Below, piece by piece: positions 27,660-35,387 of a stretch of 64,000 nucleotides of DNA. Location of the stretch: contig NC_015436.1 of assembly GCF_000208385.1 (NCBI RefSeq), forward strand, positions 806,001 through 870,000, read 5' to 3'. Made by a program: the position numbers and the translations under genes. How positions within the stretch are numbered: the first letter of the stretch is position 1; every line of letters begins with the position of its first letter. Source of the DNA: Parasphaerochaeta coccoides DSM 17374. GTDB lineage: Bacteria > Spirochaetota > Spirochaetia > Sphaerochaetales > Sphaerochaetaceae. The notes beneath the pieces were generated by a model. That model was not told where the DNA came from. It made no database searches and was given only the letters and a program-made list of their open reading frames with translations.

Positions 27660-28031
27660 TCAGCTCATTGCTTCGTGATAATGTTCGGCTCCCATGGCGA
27701 GAATGCGGGATATGTGTTCATCGTTCAGACGGTAATAGATGAACCTGCCTACTTTTCTCCAGCGAACAAGCCGTGACGAACGGAGCAGTTTCAATTGCTG
27801 GCTTATGGCGGATTGCTGCATCTTGAGGGTTTCGGCTATGGCATTGACGGAAACCTCATCTTTTGCTTCCAGCAAGAAAAGAATCTTGAGGCGGGTCGCA
27901 TCTCCAAACACTTTGAAAAAATCGGCGATATCGACGACAGCTTCTTCGGCGGGGAGAGAATCAGTAAGAAGTTCTGCATCGGCATGGGGCTTGACAACCT
28001 CTTTTTCATCATGGGAATGTCTTGTATCCAT
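27660..28031 (-). CDS. ArsR/SmtB-family metal-sensing repressor
   Basis: Winged-helix regulator of 123 residues. The core is FFKVFGDATRLKILFLLEAKDE, then the recognition helix around QQSAISQQLKLLRSSRLV, and the wing VRWRKVGRFIYYRL. The last helix carries D-x-H followed by H and E with the spacing 0, 2, 13, 16 (in NDEHISRILAMGAEHYHE), exactly the alpha-5 zinc site of SmtB. The N-terminal tail also has His residues (RHSHDE). Zinc-type sensing is inferred from these ligands. No metal transporter lies next to it, so its targets are elsewhere or it is autoregulated. Confidence 0.87.
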   Translation of the reverse strand: MDTRHSHDEKEVVKPHADAELLTDSLPAEEAVVDIADFFKVFGDATRLKILFLLEAKDEVSVNAIAETLKMQQSAISQQLKLLRSSRLVRWRKVGRFIYYRLNDEHISRILAMGAEHYHEAMS

Positions 28032-28157
28032 ACAATCTGCCTCCTGACGGAGAGTATACTGGAAAGCTCTTTTGAAAGATAGGTTAAAGTACCAACGCTA
28101 CAGTCCACTCTATATTCCCAGAATGCAGTTTTTCGAATTGTCCGTTCTTCTGTCTCT

Positions 28158-30218
28158 CTACGCCTTCTTTCCTATTCTCTCGAAACGGGAAAAATATGTG
28201 ATACATACATCCTCCCATTCATGGGCGTCCTTGACTTGGATATCCAGTTTTTCCTTGACCTCCCTGTATTTTTCCTGGGGAAGTTTGTTCTCCAAAGTTT
28301 CCCATGATTGTCTGGCTTCTTCGGCTGACTCTACGCCCCTATGGTAGCGGAAAGCCAGTTCAGCCATTAATGTACGCCCATCCGGAAAGGTATGGCTCCA
28401 CGGCACATGATGGAACCAGAGAAGATACTCCTGTGGGCAGGTAACAATGTCATTGAACATATCCGCGACTGGCGGAGCATATTGGTCAACTGCTCCGGAG
28501 CCAATTCTTGTCCGGTCAAACCCAAGCCCGACGGCATCGGCACGATGATAGTATTTTGGCTTCCAGTCTTCCCTTTCACCTTCATCACATGCGGGATCAG
28601 GCCCATAGTGGTGTTCATATCTCATGATATGGTGCAATCCGAGTGGCGTCATATAATCGATGCACGCTTCCCATGAATGCAACAGGATGCGCATGATGAC
28701 CTCGACTATCTCCGGGTCATGTCCCCAGGTACAGAGAGTCCATTCTCTGGCGATATCGGAGGAAGATGCCGTACAGTCCCAAGCAAGCCGTCCGAATGCA
28801 TACCAGTTGGCAGGATGGAGCGGAGAACCGCACCATGAATAGTCATCACCGACATTCGCGACGCCCGCCATGCCGGAAACGCTATTTCCGCCTTTTGTGG
28901 ACAGCAATTCCGCTATGGTCGATCCCTTGCCCTTGAGCAGAGTATCGAACTCCAATATTTCCTTCCACATCGGTGCAAGGAAAACAATGTGATTCCCCTG
29001 CCCTAGATATTCCTGAGTTACCTGCACTTCAAGAAAGGTATGTGTCTTGTCCATCGAACCCAAAAGAGGATGGACAGGCTCGCGCGGCTGGAAATCAATA
29101 GGACCGTTCTTGACCTGGAGAGCAACATTACTCCTGAACAGGCCATCCAGTGATTTGAAAATATCATATGCTTTGGCAGCACGGTCTTTCTCTTGGTACC
29201 CATACACAAAAGCCCTCCAGATAAGAAGCCCGCCATGTGGAGCAAGGGCATCGGCAAGTATGTTCGTGCCTTCTTCCTGCGATCTGCCGTAACCCAAGGG
29301 TCCTGCTTGCCCCTCGGAATCCGCTTTGACGAGAAACCCGCCGAAGCCAGGTATCAATTGATAAATCTCATCCACCTTCCCACGCCACCACGCCCGAACT
29401 TCCGAATCCAAGGGGTCGGCAGTCTCCAAGTCTCCAAGACGCAGGGGAGCCGCAAAATTCACCGAAAGAAAAACCCTAATCCCCCATTCGCTCAGGATGC
29501 CGGAAACCACTGCGACCTTTTCCAGCCACTCCCGTGTAAGGAAGCATGCATCGGCGTTCACATTGTTCAGCGCACAAGCGTTGATGCCTACCGATGCGCA
29601 GAGCCGTCCGTAATCGTGGTAACGAGGGCTGACGATGGAAGGCAGTTCTTTCCACCGCCATATCGAATTGCCTGCATATCCTCTTTCCACCTTTCCGTCA
29701 GGATTATCCCAGTGGTCGAGCATACGATAAGAGAAGGATGGTTCTTCAAGGATGTCAAGCATGTCCAGGTTGGCGGCCAAGTCACCACATTGGAGCTTCC
29801 TCAAGAAAGCAAATGCACCATGGAGAATCCCTTCTTCATGCGCGGAAGTTATCACAATGTTGTTTCCGATACATGAATAAATCCGGAAACCTTCCGCTAC
29901 CATATCTTGTGAATCCCCCTGAGGTAGATATTCCGCGGGAATGTCGGAAAAAACTGAAAGTACCACTGCATCCTGCTGACCGGACAGCGACCGCACGGAT
30001 ACCGTATCAAGTTCTTTCCCCATGATGATTCCCATACCCTCCGTCAACTCTGTGACAGCGTTATTCCTCATTGCCCTGCCAGTTCCTGACAGCTCGACAG
30101 GCTCCAAGGAAAGAATTCGGTTGACCGTTTGCGCGCAACATACCTTCATTTTCTCAGGAGCCGGACGCCAATCCAGCCATAACGCGTCATAGTGCCTGCT
30201 GCTTTTTGAATTCGACAT
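28158..30218 (-). CDS. aguA: GH67 alpha-glucuronidase
   Basis: Removes (4-O-methyl)glucuronic acid from the non-reducing end of xylo-oligosaccharides (aldouronates); 686 residues. The N-terminal domain is followed by the TIM barrel with GFLVKADSEGQAGP (general acid Glu region) and a DFQPREPVHPLLG plus EVQVTQEYLGQGNH block containing the family's two other catalytic acids. The C-terminal helical region has WDCTASSSDIAREW. No signal peptide, so it acts in the cytoplasm on imported aldouronates. GGAGGAAAAAC precedes the ATG. It is last in the minus-strand transporter operon. Confidence 0.95.
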   Translation of the reverse strand: MSNSKSSRHYDALWLDWRPAPEKMKVCCAQTVNRILSLEPVELSGTGRAMRNNAVTELTEGMGIIMGKELDTVSVRSLSGQQDAVVLSVFSDIPAEYLPQGDSQDMVAEGFRIYSCIGNNIVITSAHEEGILHGAFAFLRKLQCGDLAANLDMLDILEEPSFSYRMLDHWDNPDGKVERGYAGNSIWRWKELPSIVSPRYHDYGRLCASVGINACALNNVNADACFLTREWLEKVAVVSGILSEWGIRVFLSVNFAAPLRLGDLETADPLDSEVRAWWRGKVDEIYQLIPGFGGFLVKADSEGQAGPLGYGRSQEEGTNILADALAPHGGLLIWRAFVYGYQEKDRAAKAYDIFKSLDGLFRSNVALQVKNGPIDFQPREPVHPLLGSMDKTHTFLEVQVTQEYLGQGNHIVFLAPMWKEILEFDTLLKGKGSTIAELLSTKGGNSVSGMAGVANVGDDYSWCGSPLHPANWYAFGRLAWDCTASSSDIAREWTLCTWGHDPEIVEVIMRILLHSWEACIDYMTPLGLHHIMRYEHHYGPDPACDEGEREDWKPKYYHRADAVGLGFDRTRIGSGAVDQYAPPVADMFNDIVTCPQEYLLWFHHVPWSHTFPDGRTLMAELAFRYHRGVESAEEARQSWETLENKLPQEKYREVKEKLDIQVKDAHEWEDVCITYFSRFERIGKKA

Positions 30219-30237
30219 GTTTTTCCTCCGCGCATAT

Positions 30238-30268
30238 CATGAAAATGCCATGAAAATATCATGAAAGA
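30238..30268 (-). repeat. Three 11-bp direct repeats upstream of aguA
   Basis: CATGAAAAT occurs at 30238 and 30249, and a variant CATGAAAGA at 30260, so the period is exactly 11 bases, one helical turn. The block starts 20 bases upstream of the aguA start, in the 220-base gap after the binding-protein gene. It could bind a regulator; no promoter is certain. Confidence 0.45.
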
Positions 30269-30392
30269 CTACGGCCATGGGGACATGAAATGGAAGCGTG
30301 CCATCACCCATCAAAGGCGACATCCACGCTTCCTTTCATACCTGTCACATAAAACCACCGGGAATTATGCCTTCAGCTTCATTCCCTCTGCA

Positions 30393-30412
30393 TACGGCTG
30401 ACTATAGCCGTA
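30393..30412. repeat. Inverted repeat after the aldouronate binding-protein gene
   Basis: TACGGCT-GACTAT-AGCCGTA is a 7-bp stem with a six-base loop, located 26 bases downstream of the binding-protein stop on the minus strand. There is no T-run, so it is more likely an RNA-stability hairpin keeping the binding-protein message abundant than a terminator. Confidence 0.45.
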
Positions 30413-30437
30413 CCCATAGTGTCTGCTTCACGCCAGA

Positions 30438-32081
30438 TTATGGATAAAATTTAGCGAACTTCGCAGCTCTTTCATCGATGATTGCCTGTCCTCCGGACCT
30501 CAGGAAATCAGCGTAACCGGTATCCCAGATTCTGTCGAACTGCGCGGTAGGAGCGACAACAGCCTGAGAAAGCAGATTGTTGCGTTTCTCCTTGAGAACA
30601 GTCGCCATTCCTTCCTCAGCCTTGATTTCTCCGACATTATAATGCTCAAAGACACGGGTATCGGTATACTGAATCGCCGAGGCTTTCTCAATGTAACGTG
30701 CATCGACACCACCATAACCCAAAGCGATGGAACGAGCGTTGAGCGTTTCATCTCCCAGGTCAAGCCCATTGAGGACTATCGTATAGTCGATGTTGTTCGG
30801 GCTGTTCATGATCTTATCACCAGCGACAGCAATGGTTTTGATGGCGCCATTAGGCTCCACGACATGGGTTACCCCTGCCTCTCCAATCTGTAGGAACCTG
30901 CGGTTCTCCAGTTTGCTCATCCAGTTCAGATAAAGGAGAGAGGCAAGCACTTCGTCATTCGTCGAAGGCAGGAATACCTTGCGGTCAATCGTATCAGGGA
31001 GATATTTCCTGTAAAGACCAGCATCATTCTTGAAGACATCGACAGCAATGTATGCCGCGTCAGGACCGACAATGTTTTTCATGCCTCCATGGATTCCGTT
31101 CTCACCATCCCTGTATGGATAATCCCAGTTGTGGATAAAGGCACCGACATAGCCCGCCCTCATCAGATTATCCTCAGTCTTGTCACCTTCGGGATATAAT
31201 GCGAAATCCTTCCAGACAAGACCTTCGTTATACCATTTGTTGACAAGACGCACGGCTTCCTTGTAATTGGGGAACATCATGCGGCGGTCATCATATCCAT
31301 AAATGTATGCGTCCTTATCTGTGATGGCATTGGGTATCACGGAGTTGGCGATGTTATCTATCCTCCAACCAACATCGACGGACAGAGAAAATGGAATGAG
31401 CTTCCCTGCATCTGCGCCAAGCAGAAGGCTGGCATTAGCCTTGAAAGCCCGCAACATGGCCTCGAACTCCTGGAGATTGGTAGGTTCAGCAAGATTAAGC
31501 TTCTTCAACCAGTCTTCACGCACAAAGGTCAGGACGCGGTTGTTCGGTTTTCTTGTCGCCTCAATCGCCCAAAGGCGTCCATCTTCCGGTCCTTTGTTGT
31601 AATAGATGTTCTTGTCACCAAGAAGTGCCCAGAGATCAGGAAGCAAATCCTTATGCTTTTCAAGGTACGGAGCCAAATCGACCACTCCGCCCATGTTGGC
31701 ATACGTCTGGATAGTCGGATAGCTGTATGTCACGCCAACGTCGGGCGCGTCACCGGCAGCCAACAGATTGTTCAGGACATCCACTTCCGTCCAGCGGGGA
31801 ACCGGTCGGAAGACAACATCGACATTGTATGTTTCCTTCATGCCTTTCTTGATGAAATCAGTATAGAAATTGTCTTCAGGCTTGGATCCACCGACATTGC
31901 CACGGTCATATATTTCGACTGTGATTGTCCGCGGTGTAGTGAACCGTCCGTTGGCATCCAGTTCCGTAGCCGGTGCTGCGGCAACAGGAGCGGCTTCCCT
32001 GCTTCCCGCTGCAAACACCGCAAACGGCAAGAACATAGCAACCATAGCGACTACGAGAATCATCGCCACTCTTTTCTTCAT
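30438..32081 (-). CDS. Lpl-type sugar ABC transporter binding protein (aldouronate import)
   Basis: Large extracytoplasmic solute-binding protein, 547 residues, of the LplA-like group that pairs with LplB/LplC permeases. The N-terminal signal ends FAVFAAGSREA without a lipobox Cys; the mature part has the family's D-x-P-D-V and NPNNIDY-like blocks. Position ahead of a GH67 gene and behind two Lpl-type permeases suggests aldouronate or acidic xylo-oligosaccharide as ligand, as in aldouronate clusters of Paenibacillus; this is inference. First transcript position is unclear because a 37-base gap follows the permease. Confidence 0.85.
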   Translation of the reverse strand: MKKRVAMILVVAMVAMFLPFAVFAAGSREAAPVAAAPATELDANGRFTTPRTITVEIYDRGNVGGSKPEDNFYTDFIKKGMKETYNVDVVFRPVPRWTEVDVLNNLLAAGDAPDVGVTYSYPTIQTYANMGGVVDLAPYLEKHKDLLPDLWALLGDKNIYYNKGPEDGRLWAIEATRKPNNRVLTFVREDWLKKLNLAEPTNLQEFEAMLRAFKANASLLLGADAGKLIPFSLSVDVGWRIDNIANSVIPNAITDKDAYIYGYDDRRMMFPNYKEAVRLVNKWYNEGLVWKDFALYPEGDKTEDNLMRAGYVGAFIHNWDYPYRDGENGIHGGMKNIVGPDAAYIAVDVFKNDAGLYRKYLPDTIDRKVFLPSTNDEVLASLLYLNWMSKLENRRFLQIGEAGVTHVVEPNGAIKTIAVAGDKIMNSPNNIDYTIVLNGLDLGDETLNARSIALGYGGVDARYIEKASAIQYTDTRVFEHYNVGEIKAEEGMATVLKEKRNNLLSQAVVAPTAQFDRIWDTGYADFLRSGGQAIIDERAAKFAKFYP

Positions 32082-32118
32082 GATAAACCTCCAATTTTTT
32101 TCTGAATTTAATTTCAGG

Positions 32119-32991
32119 TCATTCCTTGATTGCCCCTAAAGTCACCCCAGTTATGAAATATTTCTGTAGGAAAGGATAAACTACCAAAATCGGAACTGTA
32201 GCGAACATAATTGTCGCGGCCTTGAGGGTTTCATCAAGACCGGGTGGAGAGAATCCTTCCTGTGTGGCCGTTTCAATCGATGAAATAGCATTTATGATGT
32301 TGTAGAGCAAAAGCTGGATTGGATAATATCTCCTGTCATTCATGAACAAGAGCGCATCAGAGAATCCATTCCAGCGACCCACTGCGTAAAAGAGCGCGAG
32401 CGTGGCTATCACCGGCATGGACAGCGGCAGATATATCCTTACCAAAACGGTCACTGGGCCAGCGCCATCAATCTCCGCCGATTCCCGCAGGCTCTCCGGT
32501 ATCGTATAGAAGAAACTGCGCATGATAATCATATTGAAAACGCTCAGGCAATAGGGAATGATCAGTACAAGCGGTTTATTCAGCATCCCCAGATCCTTGA
32601 GCAACAGGTACATGGGAATAGTTCCCGCGTTGAAATACATCGTGAAAATGATGAATGTATTGATGAGCTTCCGCCCCTTGAGTTTGTCAAAGACGAGAGG
32701 ATACGCGCAGAGAGTGGTCATCACTAATGACAGGCACGTACCGATTACTGTAATGAACGCCGTCCAGACCAAGGATATTGTGTAACGGGAATCCCGAAGA
32801 ACCAGCCGGTATGCGTTCAGATTCCATCCCTTTGGCCAGAATGTGACCTCATTGCGTATCAGCGCGGTGGAAGAACTCAGGGAACGAGCGGCAATGTGCA
32901 GCATGGGGAACAGACAAAGGAATATGGTAAGGACGCATATCAGGACGAGAACGATGTTTCCTCTCTGGTGCGACCGTGATGCAACCTTCAT
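32119..32991 (-). CDS. Lpl-type ABC transporter permease (LplC/YtcP-like)
   Basis: Inner-membrane permease of 290 residues with six hydrophobic segments. The CUT1 EAA loop, ESAEIDGAGPVTVLVRIYLPLS, contacts the ATPase. The C-terminus ends FITGVTLGAIKE, a common CUT1 permease ending. It lies ten bases after the partner permease gene and 37 bases before the binding-protein gene. No ATPase gene is in the operon, so a shared MsmK/MalK-type ATPase encoded elsewhere is assumed, as is usual for CUT1 systems. Confidence 0.9.
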   Translation of the reverse strand: MKVASRSHQRGNIVLVLICVLTIFLCLFPMLHIAARSLSSSTALIRNEVTFWPKGWNLNAYRLVLRDSRYTISLVWTAFITVIGTCLSLVMTTLCAYPLVFDKLKGRKLINTFIIFTMYFNAGTIPMYLLLKDLGMLNKPLVLIIPYCLSVFNMIIMRSFFYTIPESLRESAEIDGAGPVTVLVRIYLPLSMPVIATLALFYAVGRWNGFSDALLFMNDRRYYPIQLLLYNIINAISSIETATQEGFSPPGLDETLKAATIMFATVPILVVYPFLQKYFITGVTLGAIKE

Positions 32992-33001
32992 CCTTCCCTC
33001 C

Positions 33002-33964
33002 TCATACTATGCCGCGTTCGCCGGATCTCTTTGCGGCGGCATCCGACAGCAATAGGAAAATGACACAGACAAACGACTGGAACAGTCCGACCGCTGTGGT
33101 AAGTGAGAATTGAAGACCTCGTATGCCAGCGGAGTAGACAAATGTTGAGATGACGTTCGATACATTGTTCACAAGGGCATTGCGCAAAGCAAATGGTCGG
33201 TCAAACTCACTGCCAAGGATGCGGCCCAGATTCAAAATCAACAGGACGACAATGGTATTCATGATGCCCGGAATCGTGATGTACCGTATTTTTTGCATTC
33301 TTCCCGCGCCATCTATGTCCGCAGCCTCATACAGGGTGGGATTTATGCCTGTGATGGCGGCCAGATATATGATTGAGTTCCAGCCGACGCTTTGCCAGAC
33401 TCCAAGCAGTATGTATGTGGCTACCCATGATTTCGACTCATTGAGGAATGGGATGGGACCTATCCCAATCTTCCCTAGCCAGACATTGACAAGCCCGGTA
33501 TTGGGGGCGAAAAGCTGGAGCGCAAGTCCTGCGATGATAATCCAAGACAGGAAATGAGGCATGTATGCCACTGTCTGGGTAAAACGTTTGAGTCGTCTGA
33601 ACGGCATTTCATTGAGAATCAGGGCAAAGATGATAGGAGCCGGAAACCCAATGACCAAATCCAGCAGGTTGAGCATGACAGTATTGCGCAGGGCATAAAG
33701 GAAGTCCCGGTTCTGGAAAGCCTGGATAAAATACTGCCACCCTTTATTATCGGCAAGCGACATCTTCCATGGGCTAAGTACGATACTGTATTTCTTAAAG
33801 GCAATCTGGATATACGTCATGGGGACGTATTTGAATATGGTAAAATATGCAAGAGGGAGAGCAAGCATCGCATACAAGGTCCAGTAACGGCTCATGTATG
33901 TACGGAACCGCCTGCCCCGTCCACCAATCTGGTGATGTCCGTGGGGCATAGGAATCTTTTTCAC
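33002..33964 (-). CDS. Lpl-type ABC transporter permease (LplB-like)
   Basis: Permease of 320 residues with about six membrane segments; the EAA loop reads YEAADIDGAGRMQKIRYITIPG. The start is GTG at 33964, since GGAGGAG lies five bases before it; the upstream in-frame codon at 34012 gives a non-family N-terminus. It is first in the minus-strand aldouronate operon and is divergent from the AraR-type regulator gene. Confidence 0.9.
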   Translation of the reverse strand: MKKIPMPHGHHQIGGRGRRFRTYMSRYWTLYAMLALPLAYFTIFKYVPMTYIQIAFKKYSIVLSPWKMSLADNKGWQYFIQAFQNRDFLYALRNTVMLNLLDLVIGFPAPIIFALILNEMPFRRLKRFTQTVAYMPHFLSWIIIAGLALQLFAPNTGLVNVWLGKIGIGPIPFLNESKSWVATYILLGVWQSVGWNSIIYLAAITGINPTLYEAADIDGAGRMQKIRYITIPGIMNTIVVLLILNLGRILGSEFDRPFALRNALVNNVSNVISTFVYSAGIRGLQFSLTTAVGLFQSFVCVIFLLLSDAAAKRSGERGIV

Positions 33965-34042
33965 CTTTTCTCCTCCGAACTCATGACGTTGTCCGATGGT
34001 CACGACACACAACCTGTACTATCTTTTCAAAAGTCATACTCT

Positions 34043-34073
34043 CAATACAAGACAAATCATGTGGATTGTATTG
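34043..34073. promoter_or_regulatory. Inverted repeat in the permease-operon leader
   Basis: CAATACAA (34043-34050) and TTGTATTG (34066-34073) are perfect 8-base arms 15 bases apart, about 80 bases upstream of the first permease gene. The spacing of two helical turns suits a dimeric regulator; binding by the neighbouring regulator is a guess. Confidence 0.4.
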
Positions 34074-34204
34074 ACCTTCTTTAAGAATCTTATAAGAAAC
34101 CAACAATGTCAATGAAAATTATTTTTCTGATGATTCATATAACTTTTTTCTTTTTAATGAAAAACCTCAAAATCATTGACGAGAATATTTCCATAATTTT
34201 TAGA

Positions 34205-34222
34205 AATTTGTCATTACAAATT
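34205..34222. promoter_or_regulatory. AraR-like operator
   Basis: AATTTGT-CATT-ACAAATT is a 7-bp perfect inverted repeat matching the arms of the Bacillus AraR operator (ATTTGT-N4-ACAAAT). It sits ten bases upstream of the -35 of the regulator's predicted promoter, in the intergenic region shared with the divergent transporter operon. Confidence 0.65.
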
Positions 34223-34231
34223 AGTTTATGC

Positions 34232-34260
34232 TTGTATTCTATGACAATCCACGGTATATA
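34232..34260 (+). promoter_or_regulatory. Predicted promoter of the AraR-type regulator gene
   Basis: TTGTAT (34232-34237), 17 bases, TATATA (34255-34260). Transcription would start near 34267, which favours the downstream ATG at 34287 as the regulator's start. Confidence 0.5.
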
Positions 34261-34286
34261 TTGAAAACAAGATGGAAGACATACAT

Positions 34287-35387
34287 ATGGACAACGGAGC
34301 CGCCAGTACCCTGAAATACATGGACATCGTGAACTGGGCAAATATTCAGATTGCCTCCGGAGTATTCCAGCCAGGAGAAAAACTCCTTACCGAAGCCAAG
34401 CTGGGGAGCAAGTTTTCATGCTCGCGCCAGACAGTCCGCCGTGCGCTGGAAATTCTTGAACAGAATGGGAAAGTCACAAGTATCCAAGGCAGCGGAACCT
34501 ATGTCACGGAAAACGTAGCACTGCCGGGACAAGGCACGGACAGGAACAAAACGCCTTCTTATACCATAGGCACGGTCTTTGCGTTCATGGACAACTACAT
34601 CTTTCCCAATATAATGAAAGGCATAGAAGGAGTTTTCACAAAAAAAGGCTATGCCGTACAGCTGGCATTGACAGACAATTCGGTGTCAAAAGAAGCCAGT
34701 GCTCTCCGTTTCATGCTGGCTCGTCCTCTTGATGGCTTGATTGTGGAGCCGACAAGAAGTGCCCTCCCCTGTACGAATCTCAATTTTTATCAGACTGCCA
34801 TGGAACGAGGCATTCCTGTGGTATTCATTGATTCATATTATCCTGAACTGGCAATTCCCTATGTAGCACTTGATGACGCAAGAGCCGGATATATCGCGAC
34901 ACGCCATCTGCTCGATATGGGACACCGGAATATTTCCGGCATATTCCCTTACAGCAACAGACAGGGACATCTCCGGTATCAAGGATATGTCAAAGCACTC
35001 ACGGAACGAGGCATCCCCGTGAAGGAAAGCCACATTACCTGGTATTCCCGCGAAACCATGAACCAATCGCTTCATAGCCCCCTGATGCTTGACATCCTGA
35101 CAGAATGTACTGCCGTATTATGCTTCAATGATTGGATTGCCGTACAAATCAAGGATGTCCTCCGCAAAAACAACAAGAGTATTCCCGACGATGTTTCGGT
35201 CATAGGCATCGACGATTCCGAGCTTGCCCGACATACAGGGCTGACCAGTATCATCCACCCCGCATGGCAGCTTGGAGAAACTGCCGCAAGTCTTCTGTTG
35301 GGCAAAATCAACGGGAACAAGGTTTCCAGCGTCCTGTTGCCTCCCGCGCTGGTAGAACGTTCCAGCGTAAAAAAAATCGTGACATGA
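34287..35387 (+). CDS. AraR-type GntR/LacI-hybrid transcriptional regulator
   Basis: Regulator of 366 residues with a GntR winged helix at the N-terminus (KYMDIVNWANIQIASGVFQPGEKLLTEAKL... with SRQTVRRALEILEQNG) and a LacI-type sugar-binding domain from about residue 90. This domain order is that of AraR, which responds to arabinose; the ligand here is unproven. The ATG at 34287 has GGAAG upstream; one at 34272 would leave almost no leader. An AraR-like palindrome lies just upstream, suggesting autoregulation and control of the divergent operon. Its stop overlaps the GH2 start (ATGA). Confidence 0.88.
   Translation: MDNGAASTLKYMDIVNWANIQIASGVFQPGEKLLTEAKLGSKFSCSRQTVRRALEILEQNGKVTSIQGSGTYVTENVALPGQGTDRNKTPSYTIGTVFAFMDNYIFPNIMKGIEGVFTKKGYAVQLALTDNSVSKEASALRFMLARPLDGLIVEPTRSALPCTNLNFYQTAMERGIPVVFIDSYYPELAIPYVALDDARAGYIATRHLLDMGHRNISGIFPYSNRQGHLRYQGYVKALTERGIPVKESHITWYSRETMNQSLHSPLMLDILTECTAVLCFNDWIAVQIKDVLRKNNKSIPDDVSVIGIDDSELARHTGLTSIIHPAWQLGETAASLLLGKINGNKVSSVLLPPALVERSSVKKIVT

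Noticed and set aside
32082-32118. CTGAA-TTTAAT-TTCAG hairpin between the Lpl permease and binding-protein genes
   Set aside because: Only a five-base AT-rich stem, and no U-run on the transcribed strand; likely chance in AT-rich sequence.
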